Shown here in pieces: positions 55,747 through 63,855 of a stretch of 64,000 bases of DNA. This DNA is from Parachlamydia sp. AcF125. Its GTDB lineage: Bacteria > Chlamydiota > Chlamydiia > Chlamydiales > Parachlamydiaceae. The position numbers were made by a program, and so were the translations under genes. The stretch covers positions 372,001 to 436,000 of the forward strand of contig NZ_JAEMUD010000003.1 in assembly GCF_018342475.1 (NCBI RefSeq), read 5' to 3'. Positions within the stretch are counted from its first letter, which is position 1. Every line of letters starts with the position of its first letter. The notes below the pieces were generated by a model. The model ran no database searches. It worked only from the letters and a program-made list of their open reading frames with translations, and was not told the DNA's origin.

Positions 55747-56344
55747 TTTTATCGCCTTATTTATTTGAATCTAATTTAGCGTGTAATTTTACAATCACAA
55801 CGCTAAAAAACAACATAAATAAACAGACCTGAAATTATTTTTTACCTAACGAGATAATTTGAAAAATTTTATTTGTTTACAAGTCAACTAAGAATAAGCT
55901 GGTCTCTTAAGCTCCGCCATTCTTCAATAGATCCCCCAATCATGCTCACAGCAAGCATTCGGGAAGCACCTGCCCCATGGCTTGCAAATTTGTGCAAGGG
56001 ACGCGGCCTGGCCAACAGCCGTGCCGGTCATTCCACTCTTCCTTATAGTTTTCTAATGCTTCAATGCCATTCGCCCACTTAGCCTCCTCAAACCAACAGC
56101 GGTTTAGGATAATGAAATATTTATGGTCGTTTTACCATGAATGAGGATTGTCTAGCAAATAATCCGGGTGGCGTCCTATCCTTGTTTCTCTGTGAAGAGA
56201 ATAATCTTAAGAAAGATCAGAGAGTTTGATTGTTTGATTTTTGTTAAACTTAATTTATTTATCTGCATATAAGGCGCTTTTATTTTATAATCTAAGACAT
56301 TTTTTTATTTTATAATTAGTTGAATTCCAACTAACGAGCTTTTT
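55747..56344. other. intergenic with decayed coding fragment
   Basis: No intact gene. On the minus strand, about 55880-56100 reads protein-like in shifting frames: FEEAKWANGIEALENYKEEW, NDRHGCWPGRVPCT, then in another frame ASRMLAVSMIGGSIEEW plus RSLRDQLIL. It looks like a frameshifted remnant of an unrecognised gene. The right part is AT-rich and should hold the U-box gene promoter. Confidence 0.35.
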
Positions 56345-57547
56345 ATGACTTTAAAAATTGATATATCATGCCCAATTTCCTTAGATACTTTTTCTGCTCC
56401 AGTCATTAGTCCTTGCGGACACACTTTTGATTTTCCCTATATTTGCCAGCATCTTGAGCACAAAGCTAAATGTCCACTAGATCGGAAACCTTTAACTGTA
56501 GAGCAATTGCGAAGCAATCCCATTATAAAAGATTTAACATCGGTTCTAAATAACATCGCCGCAATATTTATTTCAACGCATGAACAGGCTCCTACCTTTA
56601 AACACCGATGTGTCCTTTCGCGCGAGTTGCTTACCAATCCAGCAGTCTTGCCATGTCATGACGAACATCCAATGATATTCAATGAATCAAGCCTTATAAA
56701 GTTTAGCTGGTCTAGAATGAAATCTAAACTTGGCGTGGGAGCCGATATCCTTTTTAAGGAAAATGCTACGCTTGAAGAATTTGCTACTAATAAAGGTGTT
56801 ATATCATGCCCTGCTTGCAATACAGAATACGAGCCAACTGAAATCATTAAAAATCAAGAATGGTTAACTGAATTAAAGCTAAAAGCAGCTGAAGAATATG
56901 TAGGATTTTTGCAAAGGTTGAAACTATTTAATGCAGCTTTGGCCAAACGTGTAGAAACAGAAAATCTAGATGACAGAAGTGTCGTAACAAGCATTCTTAC
57001 ATGTCCTATTTCTAAGAAAATATTTAAAGATCCTCTCGTGGCCAAGTGCGGACATACCTTTGATAAAAGTTCATTTGCCATGCCAGGAAAATGCCCTCAT
57101 GACGAGGTTGCCTTAAGCTTAGAGGAAGCAATTCCCAATCTTCTTGTAAAAGATACTGTCGATAGATTAAATGCTAAAGTTTCTTCTATATTTTGCGATT
57201 TGCCACATTCCGAAGACATCAGCGGGACTTGGTTGTACTTGAAAAAAGGTTCATCCATAAAAAGGATTAAACAAATTATGCGACAGCTTGGATTCTACCA
57301 AGTAAAACCTCCATCCGCTCCTTTGTTTGCAACAGCAGGTGGTTATAACTTGAAAAAAGGTTCATCCATAAAAAGGATTAAACAAATTACGCGACAGCTT
57401 GGATTCTACCAAGTAAAACCTCCATCCGCTCCTTTGCTTGCAACAGCAGGTGGTTATAATTTGAATGTCTATGATTACTTAAACGATTGTTCATCTATTT
57501 TAGAAAAGGACCCAGTCATAAGACGTACAAATCGCTTAATGTATTAA
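56345..57547 (+). CDS. multi-U-box protein, predicted E3 ubiquitin ligase effector
   Basis: A 400-residue protein. Residues 6-70 are a good U-box: DISCPISLDTFSAPVISPCG, HTFDFPYICQHLEHKAKCPL, DRKPL. Residues about 215-275 hold another: LTCPISKKIFKDPLVAKCGH, TFDKSSFAMPGKCPHDE. Between them, about 86-165, is a weaker U-box/RING-like stretch (HRCVLSRELLTNPAVLPCH ... SCPACNTEYEP). U-boxes recruit ubiquitin-charged E2 enzymes. Bacteria do not have this pathway, so the likely role is a translocated host-acting ligase, as for two-U-box LubX of Legionella; inferred. Near the C-terminus is an in-frame 37-residue tandem duplication (57239-57460). No signal peptide. A single gene. Confidence 0.85.
   Translation: MTLKIDISCPISLDTFSAPVISPCGHTFDFPYICQHLEHKAKCPLDRKPLTVEQLRSNPIIKDLTSVLNNIAAIFISTHEQAPTFKHRCVLSRELLTNPAVLPCHDEHPMIFNESSLIKFSWSRMKSKLGVGADILFKENATLEEFATNKGVISCPACNTEYEPTEIIKNQEWLTELKLKAAEEYVGFLQRLKLFNAALAKRVETENLDDRSVVTSILTCPISKKIFKDPLVAKCGHTFDKSSFAMPGKCPHDEVALSLEEAIPNLLVKDTVDRLNAKVSSIFCDLPHSEDISGTWLYLKKGSSIKRIKQIMRQLGFYQVKPPSAPLFATAGGYNLKKGSSIKRIKQITRQLGFYQVKPPSAPLLATAGGYNLNVYDYLNDCSSILEKDPVIRRTNRLMY
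57239..57460 (+). repeat. 111-bp tandem duplication within the U-box gene
   Basis: Two adjacent 111-bp copies (57239-57349 and 57350-57460) differ at three positions (T/C at the MRQL versus TRQL codon, T/C in LFATAG versus LLATAG, and one silent). Each encodes 37 residues from LKKGSSIKRIKQ to ATAGGYN. The frame is kept, so the protein was lengthened recently. Confidence 0.95.
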
Positions 57548-58529
57548 AAGTAATCCATAAATAGTTTTAATAAAAGTTTTGGCTTTTAGCTTGGCGCTTA
57601 GAATTTAGCTTTGCTTTCCTTAGGTGTTCTTAGTCGTTATTGAAAGGCCTTCTTACCCGCTTTATCAAAGCCTATAGTATTACAGGCATGCTGCAAAGGA
57701 GTTTGCCCGGATCTAAATCAGACTTTTTCCCTGTCCCTTCAATTGTAAGGCAGCAACAAATATTAATTGCATGCTGCTGGATAAGCATCGCATCAAGCTC
57801 AAGCTTTTTCATGATTATAGCTTTTTTTTCGGGGGGGCCGTATATTGAAGAGCTTTTCACGCTTCCGATATTTCGACACACTTTGGCAAGGCATCCTCAT
57901 TTTTCCTGTCACTCCGAGGGGATTTTTAGCTTTATAATTTTTCCTTGGTAGCAGGAGATAAAATGCCTTTCGAAAGCCATAACTTCCTTTCTCGTTCGCA
58001 ACCAAAATGTCTTTCTAAACGTCTTATGGGCTTTACAAGCCGTATAAAGGCCCGATATTGCGATGCGACTTTCCGTTTTTGCTTGGGCTTTCTTCTATCC
58101 AAGATAGGATCTCTTTTTTCTTAAAGTTAAGAAAAGAATTTACAACGAAGTACAAAACGCCCCCATTGGATTGTGAACCCGAGTCAGATTTTTTGCATTT
58201 ACGGGGAAAATAAGTTAGTTCCTGCCATTGATTTGGCAAAACGGTAGCCATGTTTGGAAACAATCAAAGCAAAAATGTACATAGAAAAATGGGGGAATTG
58301 AATCAGTTAAAAGCTTGGTCATGATTAGCAGCCTTTGACAGCTAGTGCCTTATTTTTGCTATCATTCGATAAAATGAGGGATAAAAGACGGAAAATTGCA
58401 AGCCAAAAAAACTGTTTTCTACAGGGAAAATTAAAAAACGGGGGCGGTTGGACGCATTCAGAACTTTGGACTTCTCTAAAATCATTAACTACTGTAACCT
58501 AAAAAAAATATTTCCTTAGGTTTAGACTT
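57548..58529. other. ~1-kb gene-poor region with relics
   Basis: No intact gene. It includes an ankyrin-like relic (57638-57813) and further frames (57799-58005, 58033-58263, minus strand) that look like unrelated debris. The last 150 bases presumably hold the promoter of the amine oxidase gene at 58530. Confidence 0.4.
57638..57813 (-). pseudogene. ankyrin-repeat relic
   Basis: The minus strand reads KLELDAMLIQQHAINICC then KSDLD, and after a frameshift SGQTPLQHACNTIGFDKAGK to a stop. GQTPLQHACN is the ankyrin signature (G.TPLhhAc..g). Only about 1.5 repeats remain, so this is the broken end of an ankyrin protein gene. Confidence 0.4.
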
Positions 58530-59801
58530 ATGACCAATCTTTTATGTGAAGTTGCTGTTATTGGAGCGGGACTTGCTGGTTTGGCTTCAGCAGATTATCT
58601 TAAATCTCATGGCTACGATGTTAAGGTTATAGAAGCAGAAAGTCGAGTTGGAGGTAGGGTATTAACCTACCATTTACCTGACAATACACATTTTGAACTA
58701 GGACCCTTTTCTTTCGGTAATGGTGAACAACCCTTATGGGATTATGTTCACCGATTTGCGCTTCCAATTATAAAGCATACGCAAATAGAAAGAATTTTCT
58801 GGTTTAAAGATTGGACTGGAAAAATAAGTGAGAAAGGTCCTTTTCTTGAAGGGCAGGAACAAGAAATACCTTTATATCTTTTACTAAATGCCTTTCGTAA
58901 AAAATTAGAGGAAATATCTGAAGATATGCCTCTATATGATGCTTTAAGATTGGTTGGAGCTTCTGAAAATGCTATCGAATGGTTACAGGCTAATACACTG
59001 ATTGGGTTGTTAGGTAATGGTTTTAAAACAAATTCAACACATGCCGTACTCACATTTTTAAAACAATATGATGATTCAACCTCTTTTTATGCTATAAAGG
59101 GAGGAAATGACCAACTACCTCAGGCATTTGCCAATCAATTGAAAGAAAATATTATTTTTAATCATCGTGTGCAAAAAATAGAACAATTAAAGGAAAAATG
59201 TATCTTAAAAGGTGAAACATTCACAATTGAAGCAAAAAGAGTGATTTTTGCTATTCCCCTCTCAGAAATGAAGAAAATTGAAATCAATCCCTCCCTTTCA
59301 CTAGAAAAACAATCAGCTATCCAAAACATTGCCTATACTTTATGTGCTCGTATTTCAATTATCGCACCTTCAGCAATTTTTGGTGTTCCGCCTCGAGCAG
59401 GTGTTTTTTTATTTTCTGATAGTTTAGGTTGGTTTAGAGAACAAACATTATTCCAAATTGATCCTTATAAAAAAACTGTTCTGAATATAAGTGTAGTAGG
59501 GCATCAGGCTGAAAAGTTATCTTTATCTGAATCAGGATGGAAGAAATCTGTTGATGAAGCTCTTTCTAAGCTTTATCCCAATTGGGACCCAGAAAAAGCT
59601 GAATATCATACACATGTTTGGAAGGAAGGATACTCCTATTTTTCCGCAACTATGAGCGAACTACAAAATTCTTTGAAAAAAGTTGAGGGAAGAATTCATT
59701 TTGCAGGTGAACATACAAGTGATAAATTTTCATCTATGAATGGTGCTTTAGAATCAGGAATCCGCGTAGCAAAAGAAATACAAGGTTATGAAGAAATATA
59801 A
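58530..59801 (+). CDS. flavin amine oxidase / protoporphyrinogen-oxidase-like protein
   Basis: A 423-residue FAD enzyme. The motif VAVIGAGLAGLASADYL is at residues 8-24, then VIEAESRVGGRVLTYHLP near 33-50 and FELGPFSFGNG. The C-terminal FAD region is HFAGEHTSDKFSSMNGALES near 392-411. This is the NAD(P)-binding/amine-oxidase superfamily, which includes monoamine oxidases, phytoene-type desaturases and protoporphyrinogen oxidases. The substrate cannot be told. It is only distantly similar to the enzyme at 29863, and its more AT-rich codon use, like that of the sialidase gene, could mean separate acquisition. It converges with the frameshifted gene at 59881. Confidence 0.85.
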   Translation: MTNLLCEVAVIGAGLAGLASADYLKSHGYDVKVIEAESRVGGRVLTYHLPDNTHFELGPFSFGNGEQPLWDYVHRFALPIIKHTQIERIFWFKDWTGKISEKGPFLEGQEQEIPLYLLLNAFRKKLEEISEDMPLYDALRLVGASENAIEWLQANTLIGLLGNGFKTNSTHAVLTFLKQYDDSTSFYAIKGGNDQLPQAFANQLKENIIFNHRVQKIEQLKEKCILKGETFTIEAKRVIFAIPLSEMKKIEINPSLSLEKQSAIQNIAYTLCARISIIAPSAIFGVPPRAGVFLFSDSLGWFREQTLFQIDPYKKTVLNISVVGHQAEKLSLSESGWKKSVDEALSKLYPNWDPEKAEYHTHVWKEGYSYFSATMSELQNSLKKVEGRIHFAGEHTSDKFSSMNGALESGIRVAKEIQGYEEI

Positions 59802-59880
59802 TGGTTAAATCTTTCCAAACAAAGACATAGAAAAGTTATTAATTTTGTATAATCTGGGTAAAATAGCATCAAGCACAGAT

Positions 59881-60515
59881 TCAATCAAAACGAATTGGAG
59901 ACCTAGAAACTGCATGGCATTTTTGAAGATAAGTTAATAGCTCATCTAGCTTTTCTTTTTTTATAGTTTGTCTTTCAATCCTAATCCCTTTGAAAGTAAC
60001 ATGTTTTTTTGTGCAGTCTCCAAAAAATAATTCTTTAAGACCACCCTCTCTTAAATGGCAACGTTGAATGAGGTCAGCAGGAGAACGGTCAGACACAGAA
60101 AAAGTGGAATTGGGAGCGGCTTTCATTAACATATCAATAAATTGATCTGTTATCTTCCCAGCTTGGATGTTGGATTTTAAGCAAAATTGTTCGATAGGTA
60201 GTCCCTTTTTCCATTCAATTTTAATCCACAATTCATTACCAGTTTTCTCTAATTCCATAGCATGAACATAAATCTCATCGTTGTCATAAACTTCAGTGTG
60301 CTGTTGAGGAGGCCTTCTTGGGATGCAATAGTTGCAATTCGAGGAATGCAAGAAGTAGGCTGAAGACGTGCGTAGGATTGAACGATTTTGAGTTCAATTA
60401 AAGAAACAATTTGCCCGACAACAGGAATTGCTTCTAGAACTGCGAGAACTAGGTGAGCGATTCGAGAATCCAGTTGACTTTGAATTCGAACCTGATAAAA
60501 GTGGCTTCGACACAT
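59881..60515 (-). pseudogene. frameshifted gene of unknown family
   Basis: Two overlapping minus-strand frames read as one protein. The first, from about 60515 or somewhat upstream, gives IAHLVLAVLEAIPVVGQIVS then LIELKIVQSYARLQPTS. The second, from within 60300-60351, gives PPQQHTEVYDNDEIYVHAME and on to KCHAVSRSPIRFD at 59881. The change of frame lies in the overlap at about 60249-60351. Its family is not known to me. The upstream end lacks a convincing start codon, and open frame continues to about 60620, so the N-terminus may be lost as well. Confidence 0.45.
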
Positions 60516-60559
60516 GCCCCATAGAAGAGCATTTGTCAGTGTACAGTTTTTCGTGTGAG

Positions 60560-60929
60560 AAAGGCAAGTAAGACTTATGCAATAAAAACCTACTTTATAG
60601 CGAAAACACTATACCAATCATGGATATAGTTTTCCAACTAGGAATTATACTTTGCCTGGGAGTTTTTTTATTATAAATGGCTTCTCATGGCACGGATTAA
60701 AAAATTGATTATTGAAAAAGTAATAGTTTTTTTTCTGTTCATTTAACCATGTTTTAGGATTTTGGTTTTAGCCATAGTGGACTATCTTGGCTTCTATCGA
60801 TGCTTGGGTTGTCTATTCTTGAGAAACGTTTTGTCCTAAACGTTGCTTCCCCAGCCAAGTTAGCATTCCTCATTCTTCTCCTTTTGACTTTTTTGCTGCA
60901 AAATGACGGAAAAATTGGCACCTCGTTCG
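60560..60929. other. intergenic, nothing recognised
   Basis: AT-rich sequence between the frameshifted gene and the acetyltransferase relic. No gene, hairpin or repeat identified. It seems to mark the left edge of the less AT-rich drug-modification cluster. Confidence 0.4.
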
Positions 60930-61130
60930 CTTTGACATCGACGATTTAGAAACGTTAGGAAGGGCCTTAATTACAGAATGCAAGAAGAACTGGGTGCTAG
61001 GATTGTTACGGTTAACACAATGGATTGGGAAGCCCTTCCATTTTATAAAAAGCTTGGATATTCGGTCGAATTCACCAGAGAAGGTTATGACAAAAATTCC
61101 AAGATGTTTATGCTGAGGAAGGCTTTGTAG
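60930..61130 (+). pseudogene. GNAT acetyltransferase relic (C-terminal part)
   Basis: FDIDDLETLGRALITECKK in one frame is followed, after a shift near 60990-61000, by LGARIVTVNTMDWEALPFYK then KLGYSVEFTREGYDKNSKMF and MLRKAL to a TAG at 61128. The segment ..T..W.A..FY.KLGY.. is the C-terminal signature of GCN5-related N-acetyltransferases. The acetyl-CoA-binding N-terminal half is missing. Its stop is two bases before the ATG of the PPOX gene, so an operon once began here. Confidence 0.6.
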
Positions 61131-61132
61131 AT

Positions 61133-61584
61133 ATGTTTGTGCAAAAGGATTTCGACATCGATGAAGTGCCTCACAAACCATTAATGGCTCATTTATCGAC
61201 AGTTGAAAAAGGGGAGCCTCGCGATTCCCGGGCCTGGTTTCTTTGGGAAGATTCCTGCCTCTGGATTTTCGGAACATCAGAAGACGGCTTTGTCAAAAGA
61301 CTGCGTACCGAACCGAAATGCGCTGCCGGAATCGTGGAATACGACTTGGGAAAAGGTATTCTCAAACATGTAGGCATCCGGGGAATAGCTTCCCTGGCAA
61401 GCTGTGATAAAGATCGCCTAATGCGTTTTGTGGCTAAATACTTAGGAGAAGACAAACAAGATTGGAATCCTTGGCTCGTAGCAAACATTGTCGATCCGTT
61501 GGATGCCATGATAAAAATCGTCCCTCAATCAATTTTAGCTAAAAACGTCTCGTTTTTAAGACGGGACCGGATCTTGCTTCCTAG
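61133..61584 (+). pseudogene. PPOX-family (FMN-binding split barrel) protein, 3' frameshift
   Basis: Begins MFVQKDFDIDEVPHKPLMAH and shows the split-barrel pattern LSTVEKGEPRDSRAWFLWED and CAAGIVEYDLGKGILKHVGI of pyridoxamine-phosphate-oxidase-like proteins. Near the end, PQSILAKNVSF meets a run of five T. With one more T the frame would read FKTGPDLAS and stop at TAG 61582-61584, a normal family C-terminus. As it stands, the open frame runs on to 61777 with unrelated residues. So this is a gene with a single one-base lesion at its very end, possibly still partly functional. A truncated second copy is at 63697. The family includes flavin or F420 reductases and heme-binding proteins; role unknown. 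Confidence 0.7.
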
Positions 61585-61773
61585 GAACTGCCTATGGGAA
61601 AAGAAGGAAATCGTAGTGGTAGGCAGGTCATGGAGTTTTTGGAAAGGATTGCAAACCGAGTCCAAAGGGCGTTACGCCAGTTCGTTCCGAATGCAATTTT
61701 TTTATTCTCCGCCCTTGGAACGGCTGGAATTTCTTCATCGCTTAACAGTCCTGAATGGTATATTTACAATAAT

Positions 61774-62814
61774 ATGATAGAAAAACAATTTCTCTCACCT
61801 CACTACATTATTGATTGCTTAAACACCAATTACGACATCGCAGTTAGTAAGCTTATATTTCTTCCTTTAGGGGCAGATATGAATGCGTCCGTATATAAAG
61901 CCGAGACGCGTGACGGGACATCTTATTTCGTAAAGCTAAAATGTGGTCATCACTATGATATTAGCGTCACAATATTAGCATTGCTACAGGCGTCAGGAAT
62001 TCAACAGATCATTCCGCCTATCAAAGCAATAGATGGCGAGTTAACTCAGCACATCAACGATTTCACTCTTACTGTATGCCCGTTTGTCGATGGACAGAAC
62101 GGATTTTGCTTAAATCTAACGGATGAGCAATGGATTGCTCTAGGCAAGGTATTGAGGCAAGTGCATGAATTTGATGTGCCGCCTTCAATCAAAGATCGGA
62201 TCAGGAAAGAAGCCTATTCGGACAAATGGCGTGAAGCTGTTCGAGCGCTTGATGCTCATATTGAGGGGAACCCAACCGGTGATGAAACGGCTCTGAAGCT
62301 GTGGGCGTTTATGAAGGAACATAGGGCGGTAATTCACCGCCTGGTCAATCGGGCTGAGTCTTTAAGCCAAAAGATCCAGAAACGATCGCCTGAATTCGTG
62401 CTGTGCCATTCAGACATTCATGGCGGAAATGTATTGATAGATGGAAATAGCGCTATCTACATAGTGGATTGGGACGAACCTATTATGGCCCCCAAAGAGC
62501 GCGATCTCATGTTTATCGGTGGTGGTATCGCTAATGCCTGGAAAAATCTGCGTGAGGAAGAATTTTTTTACAAGGGTTACGGAAAGACAGAAATCAATAG
62601 GACAATATTAGCCTATTATCGGCATGAGCGAATCGTAGAAGATATTGCAGAGTACGGACAAGCGCTTCTTTTGACACCGGCCGGAGGAGAAGACAGGTTA
62701 CAAATGTACAAACAGTTCATAGAGATGTTCGAACCGGATGGCGTGGTAGACATAGCATTCAAAACGGATGAGGGATTATCTCTATTTTCTGAGCGGATGG
62801 AAGAAAATGGATGA
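61774..62814 (+). CDS. APH(9)-like aminoglycoside (spectinomycin) phosphotransferase
   Basis: From ATG 61774 this encodes 346 residues. The longer open frame from 61594 adds 60 residues unlike the family. From memory, the sequence closely follows APH(9)-Ia of Legionella pneumophila: YFVKLKCGHHYDISVTILAL, QWIALGKVLRQVHE, the Brenner-type catalytic loop VLCHSDIHGGNVLIDG, IVDWDEPIMAPKERDLMFIG and ILAYYRHERIVEDIAEYGQ. APH(9) enzymes phosphorylate spectinomycin. Activity on the drug here is inferred. It lies 189 bases after the PPOX stop and overlaps the next kinase gene by eight bases. Confidence 0.85.
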   Translation: MIEKQFLSPHYIIDCLNTNYDIAVSKLIFLPLGADMNASVYKAETRDGTSYFVKLKCGHHYDISVTILALLQASGIQQIIPPIKAIDGELTQHINDFTLTVCPFVDGQNGFCLNLTDEQWIALGKVLRQVHEFDVPPSIKDRIRKEAYSDKWREAVRALDAHIEGNPTGDETALKLWAFMKEHRAVIHRLVNRAESLSQKIQKRSPEFVLCHSDIHGGNVLIDGNSAIYIVDWDEPIMAPKERDLMFIGGGIANAWKNLREEEFFYKGYGKTEINRTILAYYRHERIVEDIAEYGQALLLTPAGGEDRLQMYKQFIEMFEPDGVVDIAFKTDEGLSLFSERMEENG

Positions 62815-63700
62815 TCTCGCTGATTTGTATCGTCGAAAGCTCAATCTTCCAAATGCTATTTTTACATACATTGATCATGAAGATGCTATGGTGGCTGCCG
62901 TATTTAAAATCTCGCAAACGGGAAGCCCTGATCTGATTTTAAAAATCTGCTCTCGAAACGGAGATTTTTTAAGAGAGTCTTATTTCTTAAGCCATTTTGC
63001 CGGCAAGATTCCTGTGCCGAAGATCATCCAACTTATAGAAACAGAAGTTGGACTGGATGCGGCTGTGTTGATGGAATGTGTGCAGGGCTATCTTCTTAAA
63101 TCAAAAACACTCACTAAAGCTTTGGCATGGGAAATCGGTTCGCTTCTCGCCCGCATTCATCTCGAACATGCGGAAGGTTATGGAGACCTCACAGATCCAT
63201 CCCATTTGAGCGATGATCCTCGAATTCCTTTTACGATCAAATTCGAAGAGGGGCTTGAAGAATGCAAAGGCCATCTGCCTGATAGTCTGCTTGAAACATG
63301 CAGACGCCACTTCGATAAAGATATCGATCTTCTTGCGTCCGCCGACGGCCCTTGCGTTATACACCGTGATTTCCGCTCGGGTAATCTTATCGCTTCTGAT
63401 GGGAAAGTGCGAGGAATCATCGACTGGTCTTCCGGGAGGGGAGGGTTCGCCGAAGACGATTTTAGCCCATTGGAGTTCGGCGAATGGCCTGCAGACTGTA
63501 AAAGTTTCTTCTTAGAAGGATATGCCTCCATCAGAAAGGTTCCTGATTACAAGCCGATGATGCCTCTTTTGCGCTTAAGCAGAGCGGTTGCAGCAGTCGG
63601 CTTCACTGTCAAAAGAGGAACTTGGGAATCCAGAAACTTAAAGCTTTATCAATTCAATCTCCGCTATCTTGAATCTCTTGCTGCTAGAGGAAGAGCATGA
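62807..63700 (+). CDS. APH-fold phosphotransferase, second kinase
   Basis: From ATG 62807 (eight-base overlap with the APH(9)-like stop) this encodes 297 residues; the frame open from 62768 adds only 13 more. Marks are DLILKICSRNGDFLRESYFL (ATP-anchoring Lys and Glu), MECVQGYLL, the catalytic loop VIHRDFRSGNLI and the Mg-binding IIDWSSGRGG. It belongs to the aminoglycoside/choline kinase superfamily (APH). Unlike its neighbour it does not match a named resistance enzyme that I recognise, so the substrate is open. Its stop overlaps the next start as ATGA. Translation of the two kinases is probably coupled. Confidence 0.8.
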   Translation: MDDLADLYRRKLNLPNAIFTYIDHEDAMVAAVFKISQTGSPDLILKICSRNGDFLRESYFLSHFAGKIPVPKIIQLIETEVGLDAAVLMECVQGYLLKSKTLTKALAWEIGSLLARIHLEHAEGYGDLTDPSHLSDDPRIPFTIKFEEGLEECKGHLPDSLLETCRRHFDKDIDLLASADGPCVIHRDFRSGNLIASDGKVRGIIDWSSGRGGFAEDDFSPLEFGEWPADCKSFFLEGYASIRKVPDYKPMMPLLRLSRAVAAVGFTVKRGTWESRNLKLYQFNLRYLESLAARGRA

Positions 63701-63855
63701 TGTTTACACAAAAGGATTTCGAAATCGAAGAAGTGCTTCGCAAGCCGTTGACGGCTCATTTATCGATGGTGAAAAGGAAGCTGTGTTCCTCCTCATGCCT
63801 TTTAAACAAGCGAGATATCGAAAGCGCGCAGCAAACCGGCTGCTTCAGGAAATGA
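63697..63855 (+). pseudogene. truncated second copy of the PPOX gene
   Basis: ATGATG at 63697-63702 starts a frame FTQKDFEIEEVLRKPLTAHL SMVK, matching residues 2-26 of the gene at 61133 (FVQKDFDIDEVPHKPLMAHL STVE). After about 80 bases similarity is lost and the frame continues as unrelated residues to a TGA at 63853-63855. So only the first fifth of a PPOX paralogue remains. It overlaps the stop of the kinase gene, and its 3' half runs antisense to the pentapeptide gene. Confidence 0.65.

Noticed and set aside
55873-56082. 69-codon plus-strand frame
   Set aside because: The opposite strand looks more protein-like (though frameshifted), so this is probably antisense of a relic.
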